Of a DNA stretch of 64,000 nucleotides, positions 50,985 through 59,671 are shown one piece after another. Position numbers and translations under genes: made by a program. How positions within the stretch are numbered: the stretch's first letter is position 1; each line of letters begins with the position of its first letter. This stretch comes from Verrucomicrobiota bacterium. GTDB lineage: Bacteria; Verrucomicrobiota; Verrucomicrobiia; Limisphaerales; J093. The stretch is taken from NCBI GenBank assembly GCA_029556615.1, contig JAKQDD010000105.1, forward strand, positions 1 through 64,000. Direction: 5' to 3'. A model generated the notes under the pieces. The model was not told where the DNA came from. It worked only from the letters and a program-made list of their open reading frames with translations, and made no database searches.

Positions 50985-52361
50985 TTACGAAGGTTCCAGG
51001 ACTCCGTAGCTGAGCGGAGTGACCTTCTTGCCGGAGCCGTCCGTGATCGCGCGTGTCTTCTCGTCGAAGTGGCAGGTGATGCCGAGTCGGTCGGAGAGTT
51101 CGCCGAGCGAGACGATGGCCTGGACGCGGATGGCGAGCTCGATATCGGCGTTGGGGGCTTTGTTGGACCGGATGCAGCTGAACCAATTGGCTTCATGGAC
51201 GCCGACGTCCTCGACCGGTTCGAGGTTCGGGTAGTCCTCGGGATCCATGTCCTCGGTGAAGGGCCGTTCCGGTTTCAGTTCGACGCGGTTGCCGCCGATC
51301 ATAAGGGTGCCCATGTGGCCGCGGATGACATCCGGGAGCCCGACCTCGTTGACGGAGCTGCTGCAGACCATGAGACTGTAGCCGCTCGGAAACTCGGCGA
51401 TCAGGGTGAGGCATTCGGGCACATCGCGCTCGGGGGTGCCGGGAGTGTTCTTGTCGGTGTGAATCTTCCGTGTGCCGATGGCGGCGACGCGGACTGGGAA
51501 CTCGGGATTGCCGGTGGCGAGCACGAGCGGATGAAGCCGATGCGGGAACAGGTCGCCGAGCAGTCCGGCGCAGTAGGGATAGTACTTGCGCCACCGGAAG
51601 AAGTGATCCGGGCTGAAATCGGCCCGCTTCTTGATGTCGGGTCCCAGCCACTGATCCCACTGGATGCCGTCGGCCTTGAAGTCCTGGTCGATGGTGTAGT
51701 TCCACTCGCCCTTGGGGTTATTGCGCATGTAGGAGCCCTGGCCGAGGACGAGGGGGCCGATCTTGCCGGCCTTGATGAGTTCGGCGCACTTATGCCACTT
51801 GGCGTCGGAGCAGCCCTGGGAACCGACCTGGAAGACGCGACGCGTGGCTTTCACGGCATCCCAGACCTCGAACGCCTCGGTCAGATACCGGCTCAAGGGT
51901 TTCTCGACATAGACGTGTTTTCCGGCGCGCATGGCGTCGATGGCGATTCGGGCGTGCCAATGGTCGACGGTGGCGCAGAGGACGGCGTCGATGTCCTTCT
52001 GCTCAATCATCTTGCGATAGTCGGTGTAGGTCTGCGGATTGCTGCCTGCCTCGGCCTTGGCGGCTTCGCGGCGTTTCGCCCAGAGATCGCAGACCGCGCC
52101 GATCGCGGTGTTGGTCTTGTCCGCGTTGGCTTTGACGGTGCGGAGGTGGAACATGCCCTGGCCGCCGAGGCCGACGAAGCCGACGACAATGCGGTCATTG
52201 GCGCCGATGACGCGACCGGTCGAGGGGGCCTGGGTCTGTCCGTAGACGGGCGTCCTGAACAGGCTGGTGGTGGCCACGGCGGCGGTGGCGGTGGCGGCTT
52301 TCTTGATGAAACTCCGGCGGGTATCGCCGCCGGAAACAGCGGGTGTTTGAATCGGTTGCAT
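50985..52361 (-). CDS. Tat-exported Gfo/Idh/MocA family oxidoreductase
   Basis: The 458-aa protein has a Tat signal (TRRSFIKKAATATAAVATTS), NAD(P)-binding start (IVVGFVGLGGQGMFH), DAVLCATVDHWHARIA, YVEKPL and a C-terminal domain with WDQWLGPD. It is more distantly related to the oxidoreductase at 21.7 kb but has the same architecture. Such exported enzymes are thought to oxidise sugars or their derivatives in the periplasm. It lies 82 bp upstream of apbE on the same strand and is divergent from glyQS, with 125 bp between the starts. Confidence 0.92.
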   Translation of the reverse strand: MQPIQTPAVSGGDTRRSFIKKAATATAAVATTSLFRTPVYGQTQAPSTGRVIGANDRIVVGFVGLGGQGMFHLRTVKANADKTNTAIGAVCDLWAKRREAAKAEAGSNPQTYTDYRKMIEQKDIDAVLCATVDHWHARIAIDAMRAGKHVYVEKPLSRYLTEAFEVWDAVKATRRVFQVGSQGCSDAKWHKCAELIKAGKIGPLVLGQGSYMRNNPKGEWNYTIDQDFKADGIQWDQWLGPDIKKRADFSPDHFFRWRKYYPYCAGLLGDLFPHRLHPLVLATGNPEFPVRVAAIGTRKIHTDKNTPGTPERDVPECLTLIAEFPSGYSLMVCSSSVNEVGLPDVIRGHMGTLMIGGNRVELKPERPFTEDMDPEDYPNLEPVEDVGVHEANWFSCIRSNKAPNADIELAIRVQAIVSLGELSDRLGITCHFDEKTRAITDGSGKKVTPLSYGVLEPS

Positions 52362-52486
52362 AAGGCGCGATGTCACAGTCAACGAAACGTTGGACGCAGC
52401 GTAAGGCATTCCTCTTCAGCGTCAACGCAATTGCATTCGCCGCCGCCTTGACATCAGAGGGTGCTTTCCGAAGACTCACCCGACTT

Positions 52487-53944
52487 ATGGCGGAGTCCAA
52501 GAGCAACGAGCTGATGGAGAGGATCGTCTCCCTGTGCAAGCGTCGGGGGTTCGTCTTTCCGTCATCGGAAGTCTACGGCGGGATCAACGGTTTCTGGGAC
52601 TATGGTCCGCTGGGGGCGGAGCTGAAGCGGAACGTGAAGGAGGCCTGGTGGCGGTCGATGACCCAGCAGCGGGACGATGTGGTGGGGTTGGACGCGACGA
52701 TCATCATGCACCCTGCGGTGTGGCGGGCTTCCGGGCACGTCGACACGTTCAGCGATCCCATGATCGACTGCAAGACCTGCAAGGGGCGGTTTCGCGCGGA
52801 TCAGATTGCCGAGATCCCGTGCCCGCAGAAACCCAGCAAGTGCGTGGCCGAGTGCCACGGGGAGAAGACCGAGGCGCGGGCGTTCAACCTGATGTTCCGG
52901 ACGACGGTGGGGCCGGTGGAATCCGAGGAGAACCTGGCCTATCTGCGGCCGGAGACGGCGCAGGCGATTTTCGTGCAGTTCAAGAACGTGCTCGAGACGT
53001 CGCGCCAGAAGGTGCCTTTTGGGATTTGCCAGGTGGGGAAGGCGTTTCGCAACGAGGTCACGCCGAGGAATTTCACCTTTCGCTCGAGGGAGTTCGAGCA
53101 GATGGAGCTCGAGTTCTTCATCCGGCCGGACGAGGTGATTCAGAAGCTGGCGGGGCAGGTGGCGGCGGTGGATCCGGCGGATCCGTTGGCGGTGTTGCGG
53201 GCTCCGGTTGCGACCTGGGGGTGGGAGGCCTGGCACAAGTATTGGGTCGAGGAACGTCTCCGGTGGTACGAGAGCATCGGGCTGCCCCGGACCTCGCTCG
53301 AGGAGTATTGGCAGACGCGGGAGGAGCTTGCGCACTACGCCAAGGCGACGGTGGATATCCTCTTCAAGTTCCCTTTCGGCACCCAGGAGCTGGAGGGGAT
53401 TGCGGCCCGCGGCGACTTTGATCTCTCGCAGCACCAGAAGCACAGCGGCAAGTCGATGGAGTACTTCGACGAGGAAGCCAAAGCCAAGTACATCCCGCAC
53501 GTGATCGAGCCGAGCGCGGGTGTGGACCGCCTGGCGCTGGCGCTGCTGTGCAGCGCCTACACCGAGGAGGAGGTTGCCGACGAGAAGGGCCGAAAGGAGA
53601 CGCGGGTCGTCCTGAAGTTCCATCCGCGGATTGCGCCGGTCAAGGTGGGAGTCTTCCCGCTGCTCAAGAACCGGCCGGAATTGGTCGAACGCGCGCTTGC
53701 GATACGGGATCGACTCCGGCCGCACCTGTCGGTCTTCTACGATGAGTCGGGGGCGATTGGCCGTCGCTATCGGCGGCAGGACGAGGCGGGCACGCCGTTC
53801 GGGGTGACTGTGGACTTCGAGACGTTGGGCGAGGCGGGCCCCGAGCTTCGGGACACCGTGACCCTGCGCGACCGGGACACCATGCAGCAGACCCGGGTCA
53901 GGATCGACGATCTGCTCCCCTTGTTGCTCGAGAAGATCCGGTGA
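52487..53944 (+). CDS. glyQS: Glycyl-tRNA synthetase (homodimeric class II type)
   Basis: The 485-aa enzyme is the alpha2-type GlyRS, not the alpha2beta2 GlyQ/GlyS pair. Features are the N-terminal [33 protein letters not shown], a Cys-rich insert ([18 protein letters not shown]), motif 2 [14 protein letters not shown], motif 3 [14 protein letters not shown] and the anticodon-binding domain. A perfect TTGACA (52448-52453) upstream is a possible -35 box, but the matching -10 (AAGACT) is weak and the leader would be very short. The start at 52487 gives the expected N-terminus. The CarB half-gene follows about 95 bp later. Confidence 0.96.
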   Translation: MAESKSNELMERIVSLCKRRGFVFPSSEVYGGINGFWDYGPLGAELKRNVKEAWWRSMTQQRDDVVGLDATIIMHPAVWRASGHVDTFSDPMIDCKTCKGRFRADQIAEIPCPQKPSKCVAECHGEKTEARAFNLMFRTTVGPVESEENLAYLRPETAQAIFVQFKNVLETSRQKVPFGICQVGKAFRNEVTPRNFTFRSREFEQMELEFFIRPDEVIQKLAGQVAAVDPADPLAVLRAPVATWGWEAWHKYWVEERLRWYESIGLPRTSLEEYWQTREELAHYAKATVDILFKFPFGTQELEGIAARGDFDLSQHQKHSGKSMEYFDEEAKAKYIPHVIEPSAGVDRLALALLCSAYTEEEVADEKGRKETRVVLKFHPRIAPVKVGVFPLLKNRPELVERALAIRDRLRPHLSVFYDESGAIGRRYRRQDEAGTPFGVTVDFETLGEAGPELRDTVTLRDRDTMQQTRVRIDDLLPLLLEKIR

Positions 53945-54039
53945 TCGGCCCCCGCGATGGACCGCATGAACGTCAGCAAGACCTGTCCGCCGGGGTCCGC
54001 CCCGGCGAGCGGTGGCGGGGCCCGGGGAGGACGGGGCCC

Positions 54040-55830
54040 ATGAACGCCGAACTGCTGGCTCGAGCCAAAGCGCTCGGGTTCTCCGACCGCCAGATCGCGC
54101 GGCTCACCGGCCGATCGGAGGAGGCGATCCGGGCGTTGCGCGCCGAGTGGGGGCTGGTCCCGAGCTATCGGCTGGTGGACACCTGTGCGGCGGAGTTCGA
54201 GGCCTACACGCCGTACTACTACTCGACGTACGACCGCGGCGACGACGAGGTGCGGCCGTCGGACCGCCGGAAAGTGATGATCCTGGGGGGCGGGCCGAAC
54301 CGGATCGGCCAGGGGATCGAATTTGACTACTGCTGCGTCCACGCCTCCTTTGCGCTGAAGGCGATCGGGTTCGAGACCCTGATGGTGAACTCGAATCCGG
54401 AGACGGTGTCGACGGACTACGACACCAGCGACCGGCTGTACTTCGAGCCGCTGACGCTCGAGGACGTGCTGCACATTTACCACCGGGAGCGGTGCTGGGG
54501 GGCGATTGCCCAATTCGGAGGCCAGACGCCGTTGAACCTGGCCCTCGGCCTCGAGCGCAACGGGGTGCGCATTCTCGGAACCTCCCCGCAGAGCATCGAG
54601 GTGGCGGAGGACCGGAAGCTGTTTGCGGCGATGCTGACGCGTCTGGGGATTGCCCAGCCGCCCAACGGGATTGCCACCAACGAAGCCGAGGCCCTCGTGG
54701 TCGCCCGTCAGCTCGGCTATCCGGTCCTGGTCCGGCCCTCGTTTGTCCTGGGCGGGCGCGCCATGCAGATCGTTGACGCGGACGCAGAGCTCCAGCACTA
54801 CATGCGGGTGGCGGTCGAGGCGTCGCCCGAACGGCCGGTGCTCGTGGACAAGTTCCTCGAAGACGCGACGGAAGTGGACGTGGATTGCATCGCGGATGTG
54901 GGGCTGTATCCGGGGACCGACCAAGGGGACGTGGTGTTGGGGGGGATGCTCGAACACATCGAGTTCGCCGGGGTGCACTCCGGGGATGCGGCGATGGTGT
55001 TGCCGCCGCACACGCTGACCGACCGGGTGATGCGGGCGATCCGGGAGCAAACGCACGCGATGGCGCGGGAGTTGCGGGTGGCGGGGTTGATGAACGTGCA
55101 GTACGCCGTGAAGGACGAGACGGTCTATGTGCTCGAGGTGAATCCGCGCGCTTCCCGGACGGTCCCTTTCGTGAGCAAGGCAATCGGGGTGCCGCTGGCC
55201 AAGCTCGCGGCCCGGATCATGGCGGGACAACCGCTCCGGGAATTGGGGTTCACCTCCGAGATCTGGCCGGTTCATTGGGCGGTCAAGGAATCGGTCTTCC
55301 CGTTCAACCGGTTTCAGGGACAGGATATCCTGCTCTCCCCCGAGATGCGGTCGACCGGCGAGGTGATGGGCCTGGATGCGGACCTGGGAATTGCGTATGC
55401 GAAATCCCAGATGGCGGCCGGGGCGCCGTTGCCTCTCGAGGGCCGGGTGTTTATCAGCGTGTGCGATGCGGACAAGCCGGGTGTGGGGGCGGTGGCGCGG
55501 CTGTATGCGGATCTGGGCTTTGGTCTTGTCTCGGCGGGGCGGACAGCCGGGGTTCTCGAGGCGGCCGGACTGAGTGTCCAACGGATCTTCAAGCTTCAGG
55601 AGGGGCGGCCCAACGCCCTCGACCTCCTCAAGAACCGTGACCTCCAGCTCGTCATCAACACCCCTTCCGGGCAGGCGCCAAGAGCCGACGAAGTCCGGAT
55701 CCGGACCACCTCGGTCTATACCGGCACGCCGATCATGACCACGCTGAGCGGCGCCCGGGCCGCGGCCCATGGGATTGCCGCCCTGCGGAGGAAGGGATAC
55801 TCGGTGCGGCCCCTGCAGGAGTACCATTAG
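54040..55830 (+). CDS. carB: Carbamoyl-phosphate synthase large chain, C-terminal half (split CarB)
   Basis: This 596-aa protein matches only the second half of CarB: a short helical lead (LLARAKALGFSDRQIARLTG, end of the oligomerisation domain), the CYxxVDTCAAEF linker-type segment, the second ATP-grasp domain (MILGGGPNRIGQGIEFDYCC, PVLVRPSFVLGGRAM, VLEVNPRASRTVPFVSK) and the C-terminal MGS-like regulatory domain (VFISVCDADKPG, IMTTLSGARAA). Full CarB is about 1070 aa; the first carboxyphosphate half is not upstream, where glyQS lies. Split CarB is known in some archaea and in Aquifex, so the first half is probably elsewhere. GGGAGG lies 10 bp before the ATG. The TAG stop is the first triplet of a module B repeat. 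Confidence 0.93.
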   Translation: MNAELLARAKALGFSDRQIARLTGRSEEAIRALRAEWGLVPSYRLVDTCAAEFEAYTPYYYSTYDRGDDEVRPSDRRKVMILGGGPNRIGQGIEFDYCCVHASFALKAIGFETLMVNSNPETVSTDYDTSDRLYFEPLTLEDVLHIYHRERCWGAIAQFGGQTPLNLALGLERNGVRILGTSPQSIEVAEDRKLFAAMLTRLGIAQPPNGIATNEAEALVVARQLGYPVLVRPSFVLGGRAMQIVDADAELQHYMRVAVEASPERPVLVDKFLEDATEVDVDCIADVGLYPGTDQGDVVLGGMLEHIEFAGVHSGDAAMVLPPHTLTDRVMRAIREQTHAMARELRVAGLMNVQYAVKDETVYVLEVNPRASRTVPFVSKAIGVPLAKLAARIMAGQPLRELGFTSEIWPVHWAVKESVFPFNRFQGQDILLSPEMRSTGEVMGLDADLGIAYAKSQMAAGAPLPLEGRVFISVCDADKPGVGAVARLYADLGFGLVSAGRTAGVLEAAGLSVQRIFKLQEGRPNALDLLKNRDLQLVINTPSGQAPRADEVRIRTTSVYTGTPIMTTLSGARAAAHGIAALRRKGYSVRPLQEYH

Positions 55831-56004
55831 CGAGGCGCGCCTCAGACCCAGCGAAGTCCGCGATCCCATGGAGCTTCCCTGCCCTTCCGGACCCTCTGTT
55901 CCGCGCCTCGCTAACATAGAGTCCTCGACGGAAGGAGGGGGGGCCTGGAGCGGCAGGTACCAAACTTGGCCTGTTGACCCCACGTTCCACAAGTCGAGGA
56001 CTCT
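55828..56004 (-). repeat. Composite repeat (B core i plus A, minus orientation)
   Basis: On the plus strand it reads TAGCGAGGCGCGCCTCAGACC, core i in reverse (GATCCCATGGAGCTTCC), CCGCGCCTCGCTAACATAG, then module A reversed from AGAGTCCTCGA at about 55919 to TCGAGGACTCT ending at 56004. The first triplet is the carB stop codon. It separates carB from rpmB. Confidence 0.9.
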
Positions 56005-56017
56005 TGGGAAATAGTGC

Positions 56018-56046
56018 TTGCGCGGAGTTTTCGGCCGCTGATAGGG
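56018..56046 (+). promoter_or_regulatory. Candidate rpmB promoter
   Basis: TTGCGC at 56018-56023 and ATAGGG at 56041-56046 with a 17-bp spacer, directly after the repeat. The boxes are imperfect. The ATG of rpmB lies at 56082. Confidence 0.3.
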
Positions 56047-56081
56047 TTTCGCGCTTTCGATCTGACGAAGGACTGAGGCGT

Positions 56082-56354
56082 ATGGCAAGACGTTGTGAAC
56101 TGACCGGGAAAGGCCCCCGCAAAGGCAGCATTATCTGGCGCAGTGGCAAGGCCAAGAAGGCCGGTGGCATCGGCACGCACGTGACCGCCATCACCAAGCG
56201 ACGGTTCTTCCCCAATCTGCAGCGGGTGAAAGCGGTGGTCGACGGCGAAGTGCGCTACATCCGCGTTGCGGCGAGCGCCATCAAGAAGGGCCTCGTCACC
56301 AAGCCGCCCCCGCGCACCTGGAAGAAGGAAGCCGCTGCTTCGAGCAAGGCCTGA
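56082..56354 (+). CDS. rpmB: 50S ribosomal protein L28
   Basis: L28 binds 23S rRNA on the large subunit. The 90-aa protein begins MARRCELTGKGPRKGS and contains TAITKRRFFPNLQRVKAVVD and the C-terminal basic region ASAIKKGLVTKPPPRTWKK. The Cys in RRCELTG is the position of a zinc-type ribbon in some L28 proteins, but the partner Cys residues are missing. It is transcribed alone, between a composite repeat and a strong terminator. Confidence 0.96.
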   Translation: MARRCELTGKGPRKGSIIWRSGKAKKAGGIGTHVTAITKRRFFPNLQRVKAVVDGEVRYIRVAASAIKKGLVTKPPPRTWKKEAAASSKA

Positions 56355-56369
56355 CCCTCGATCAATGCC

Positions 56370-56397
56370 GGGCGAGGTCGTTGGATCTCGCCCTTTT
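56370..56397 (+). terminator. Rho-independent terminator after rpmB
   Basis: GGGCGAG and CTCGCCC form a perfect 7-bp stem around a 10-base loop, followed by TTTT. It lies 15 bp after the rpmB stop. Confidence 0.85.
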
Positions 56398-56464
56398 GCA
56401 TTTCGGGGTCCGAGCCGTAGGAGGGGCGGGATTGCCAGCCGGCGGGCCGCGACCCGACAGGCTC

Positions 56465-56737
56465 TCAGGGCGTGCGCAGACGTTCGATCCGCATCCCGGT
56501 GTCGACGACCAGGAGGAAAAACCCCAGGATCAGGATCAGGCCGAAGAACCGGAGCAGCATCTCGTAGTTGACGGACGTCACCCGGAGAAAGAACTGGGAG
56601 GCGTAACGGGTCCGCTTGAGGCTCTCATGATAGTACGTGATCCGGACCTGCACCCGCTCCGCGTAGAGCAGGCACCAGACTCCGATCCCGAAGAGACCCA
56701 AAGCCAACGGTATGCGCCACAGCATCATCACTCGCAC
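56465..56737 (-). CDS. Small membrane protein with two helices
   Basis: The 90-aa product has two hydrophobic helices (MLWRIPLALGLFGIGVWCLL and FFGLILILGFFLLVVDTGMR) separated by a polar segment with Arg and Tyr residues. No family recognised. It is encoded between the rpmB terminator and a composite repeat that lies upstream of its start. Length, composition and the two clear helices support a real gene. Confidence 0.55.
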   Translation of the reverse strand: MRVMMLWRIPLALGLFGIGVWCLLYAERVQVRITYYHESLKRTRYASQFFLRVTSVNYEMLLRFFGLILILGFFLLVVDTGMRIERLRTP

Positions 56738-56765
56738 TCGAGTTGATCTGAACTCGTCTTGGCTC

Positions 56766-56944
56766 TAGCGAGGCGCGCCTCAGACCTGACAAAGTCCGCG
56801 ATCCCATGAAGCCTTCCTGCCTCTTCGAACCCTTTCTTCCGCGCCTCGCTAATATAGAGTCCTCGAAGGCACGGGGGCGGGTTGGGAACGGCAGGGACCA
56901 AACTTGACCTGTTGACCACACTTTCCACAAGTCGAGGTCTCTAG
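56766..56944 (-). repeat. Composite repeat (B core i plus A, minus orientation)
   Basis: TAGCGAGGCGCGCCTCAGACC, core i reversed (GATCCCATGAAGCCTTCC), CCGCGCCTCGCTAATATAG, then module A reversed (AGAGTCCTCGA at about 56858 to GTCGAGGTCTCTAG). It is closely similar to the copy 0.94 kb upstream, in the same orientation. Confidence 0.9.
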
Positions 56945-57001
56945 CACGGTCCCCGGCCTGCTGTCGAGTGTCCGAATACTAAACTTTGGTATATGGCACC
57001 C

Positions 57002-57089
57002 TAGCGAGGCGCCGCCTCAGACCCAGTCGAGTCCCCAGGCACATGAAGACCCTGCTGTGCTTGCCCACCCCTCTACCGCGCCTCGCTAG
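57002..57089 (-). repeat. Composite repeat, module B core ii only
   Basis: TAGCGAGGCGCCGCCTCAGACC, core ii reversed (GGCACATGAAGACCCTGC) and CCGCGCCTCGCTAG. Its right end provides the TAG stop codon of the small minus-strand gene that ends at 57086. Confidence 0.85.
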
Positions 57090-57253
57090 CGCCGGTTCAG
57101 CCAGTAGAGGAGGTAGCCGAAGAGGAGGGAGAAGATGATGCCCGCAATGATGGCGGCGGCGTGGACCCGGCGGCGATGGCGGCGGTTGCTGCGGCCCATG
57201 CCGGGCAGCAAGTAGTAACGATGTTGTTCGCGGTTTCGCCGGGAACCGAACAT
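57086..57253 (-). CDS. Small tail-anchored membrane protein
   Basis: A 54-aa product: a basic N-terminal part (SRRNREQHRYYLL, RSNRRHRRR) and one C-terminal hydrophobic helix (AAAIIAGIIFSLLFGYLLYW) ending NRR. The start at 57253 is preferred over one at 57397 because the added sequence would run antisense into the dapA leader. The stop is the TAG of a module B end. Family not recognised; it may associate with a ribosome- or membrane-linked partner, but nothing shows this. Confidence 0.5.
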   Translation of the reverse strand: MFGSRRNREQHRYYLLPGMGRSNRRHRRRVHAAAIIAGIIFSLLFGYLLYWLNRR

Positions 57254-57400
57254 GGCAGCAAACCCATCGGGTTCGCCCGGAACGTTTAGCGTAATCGGAG
57301 GGGGGAAGTCCAGACGCGAAACAGAACCCGGGGAGGCGAAGCGGCGTGAACTTCTCGCTCGCCAACGGAAGCGGAACCGCGCATCGTGGCGGGGCATACT

Positions 57401-58312
57401 ATGGCACGGTTGTCATTTCGCGGCACCCACACCGCCCTGGTCACTCCGTTCCGCAACGGCCGGGTGGACGAGGAGGCGTTTGCGCGGTTGATCCGCGCCC
57501 AGATCCGGGGGGGCGTCGACGGCATTGTGCCGGTGGGGACCACCGGCGAGTCGCCGACGCTGGGGTTCGAGGAGCACGTTGAAGTGATCCGGTTGGCGGT
57601 GCGCCTGGCGGACAGAAAGGTGAAGGTGATCGCGGGCACGGGCGGCAACTCGACGGAAGAAGCCATTTTCCTCACCCAGGCGGCGGCAGAGGCGGGAGCG
57701 GACGCGTCGCTGCAGGTGGCGCCGTACTACAATCGCCCGTCGCAGGAGGGGTTGTTCCAGCATTTCCGGGCGATCGCACGGTCCGCGCGGCTGCCGATGG
57801 TGTTGTACAACATCCCAGGGCGGTGCGGCGTCGAGATCGCGGTCGAGACCGTCCAGCGTCTGGCCGCGGCGTGTCCGGGCATCGTGGGCATCAAGGAGGC
57901 GGGAGGCAACGCCGATCGGGTGAGCCAGTTGCGAGGGGCGCTGGGGCGGGAATTCACGATTCTCAGCGGCGACGACTCGCTGACGCTTCCCTTCATGGCC
58001 GTGGGGGCGGAGGGGGTGGTCAGCGTGGCGTCGAACGTCATCCCGAGGCCCGTGACCACGATGGTCCGGGCGTTTCTCGCGGGGCGGCTGGCGGAGGCCT
58101 TGAGACTGCACGCGCGGTATTATCCCTTGTTCAAGGATCTGTTCATCGAGACCAACCCGGTGCCGGTAAAGACGGCGTTGGCGATGATGGGGTGGATGGC
58201 GGAGGACGTCCGCCTGCCGCTGGCACCCCTGCGTCCCGCAAGCCGGGAGCGGCTCGAAGCCACGCTGAGGGCCTGCGGGCTTCTCCGGGCGGCGCGGGCT
58301 CCCAAGGCCTGA
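57401..58312 (+). CDS. dapA: 4-hydroxy-tetrahydrodipicolinate synthase
   Basis: DapA condenses aspartate semialdehyde and pyruvate in lysine/diaminopimelate synthesis. The 303-aa TIM-barrel protein has VPVGTTGESPTL (substrate-binding TTG), APYYNRPSQEGLFQHF (proton-relay Tyr), YNIPGRCGVEI and GIVGIKEAGGN with the Schiff-base Lys. The start at 57401 gives MARLSFRGTHTALVTPF. It is the first gene of a plus-strand run dapA-dapB-folK-panC with short gaps, so diaminopimelate for the cell wall is likely made by this pathway. Confidence 0.97.
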   Translation: MARLSFRGTHTALVTPFRNGRVDEEAFARLIRAQIRGGVDGIVPVGTTGESPTLGFEEHVEVIRLAVRLADRKVKVIAGTGGNSTEEAIFLTQAAAEAGADASLQVAPYYNRPSQEGLFQHFRAIARSARLPMVLYNIPGRCGVEIAVETVQRLAAACPGIVGIKEAGGNADRVSQLRGALGREFTILSGDDSLTLPFMAVGAEGVVSVASNVIPRPVTTMVRAFLAGRLAEALRLHARYYPLFKDLFIETNPVPVKTALAMMGWMAEDVRLPLAPLRPASRERLEATLRACGLLRAARAPKA

Positions 58313-58321
58313 GGAGAACGC

Positions 58322-59053
58322 ATGACGCGCGTTGTGATCCACGGTTCGCGGGGGCGCATGGGGCAGGTGTTGGCGGTTTGTGCCCGGCGCACGCCGGATC
58401 TTCGCGTGGTGGGGGAGATCGACCTGGGGGACGATTTGGCGACGGTGATCGGGGAGGCGGATGTGGTGGTCGATTTCAGCCTGGCGCCGGCGACCGCCCG
58501 CGTGGTCGAGTTGTGCAGTCGGCACGGCAAGGCCCTCGTGTTGGGCACGACCGGCCACACCCCGGCGGAAGCCGACGCCATCCGCAGCCACGCGCGCCGG
58601 ATCCCGTTGGTTTGGTCGTCGAACTACTCGACCGGGGTCAATGTCCTCTTCTGGCTCACACGCAAAGCGGCTGAGATCCTTGGCCCCGGGTACGATTGTG
58701 AGATCATCGAGGTGCACCACCGGTTGAAGAAGGACGCTCCGAGCGGGACGGCGCTGACCCTGGCAGAGACGGTGCGGGCGGCCCGCGGGGGGGAGGCGGT
58801 CCTGCGCCATGGGCGAGAGGGCATGGTGGGGGAGCGCCCCGTGGCCGAGGTGGGCGTGCATGCGGTGCGGGGTGGGGACGTGGTGGGGGAGCACACCGTG
58901 CTGTTCGCGGCACCCGGCGAACGCGTCGAATTGGCCCACAAGGCGTCGAGTCGGGAGACGCTGGCCCTGGGGGCGCTGCGGGCGGCGGCGTGGGTGGTGG
59001 GCCGTCCGCCGGGGGTGTATTCCATGCAGCACGTGCTTGGTCTTGCGGGCTGA
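58322..59053 (+). CDS. dapB: 4-hydroxy-tetrahydrodipicolinate reductase
   Basis: DapB reduces the DapA product with NAD(P)H. The 243-aa protein has the nucleotide-binding start VVIHGSRGRMGQVL, VVDFSLAPAT, the GTTGHTP loop, and the signature EIIEVHHRLKKDAPSGTAL with the catalytic His and Lys. Length is normal. It starts nine bases after dapA and is followed by folK after 13 bases. Confidence 0.96.
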   Translation: MTRVVIHGSRGRMGQVLAVCARRTPDLRVVGEIDLGDDLATVIGEADVVVDFSLAPATARVVELCSRHGKALVLGTTGHTPAEADAIRSHARRIPLVWSSNYSTGVNVLFWLTRKAAEILGPGYDCEIIEVHHRLKKDAPSGTALTLAETVRAARGGEAVLRHGREGMVGERPVAEVGVHAVRGGDVVGEHTVLFAAPGERVELAHKASSRETLALGALRAAAWVVGRPPGVYSMQHVLGLAG

Positions 59054-59066
59054 GCCCTTCCGGTGC

Positions 59067-59633
59067 ATGGCTTCCGCGGACGATTCTCCGCCGCTGCTGC
59101 TCACGCCAGAAGGCGCGCGGCAGCGGGCCTTCGTGGCGTTGGGTTCGAATCTGGGGGATCCGCAGGCCGCCCTCGAGGATGCGATGGACCGGCTCGGGCG
59201 GGTATCGGATGGGCCGCTGGTGCGATCGTCGCTGTGGCGGAGTGCGCCGGTGGATTGTCCGCCGGGATCGCCCTGGTTTGTGAACGCGGTGGCGGCGCTC
59301 TTCCCTCGCCTCGGGGAGACTCCCGAGACCCTGCTCGAACTCCTGCTGGCGATGGAACGTGAGTGGGGTCCGCGGTCGAGGCGGATCCGGAATGCTCCCC
59401 GCCGACTGGATCTGGATCTGATCGCGTTTCGGGAGGAAACACGTGCGACGGCGACGTTGACGCTGCCCCATCCGCGGGCCTGCGTGCGACGGTTCGTGCT
59501 CGAACCGCTGGCGGAGATCGCGCCGGACTGGGTTCTGCCCGGGCAGAGGGCGACGGTTCGGAGGCTGCTGGCGGGGTTGCCGGCAGGGCCCGGCTGTGAG
59601 CGGCTGCCGCCGCGAGCCATCCGACGACAATAG
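59067..59633 (+). CDS. folK: 2-amino-4-hydroxy-6-hydroxymethyldihydropteridine pyrophosphokinase
   Basis: FolK adds pyrophosphate to the pterin in folate synthesis. The 188-aa protein has AFVALGSNLGDPQAALEDAM, the ATP/pterin motif RNAPRRLDLDLIAF (with the usual G-PR-xDLD pattern changed to APRRLDLD), and HPRACVRRFVLEPLAEIAP. A 20-residue N-terminal lead precedes the core. It continues the dapA-dapB run and is followed by panC; folate and pantothenate genes often cluster. Confidence 0.93.
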   Translation: MASADDSPPLLLTPEGARQRAFVALGSNLGDPQAALEDAMDRLGRVSDGPLVRSSLWRSAPVDCPPGSPWFVNAVAALFPRLGETPETLLELLLAMEREWGPRSRRIRNAPRRLDLDLIAFREETRATATLTLPHPRACVRRFVLEPLAEIAPDWVLPGQRATVRRLLAGLPAGPGCERLPPRAIRRQ

Positions 59634-59671
59634 CGTTGCGCGCGTGGGACCGGGGGCGCAAGGTCCGCCGG

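Noticed and set aside
53767..56088. 773-codon minus-strand frame across glyQS and carB
   Set aside because: Antisense to two clear enzymes and running through a repeat; no recognisable protein features.
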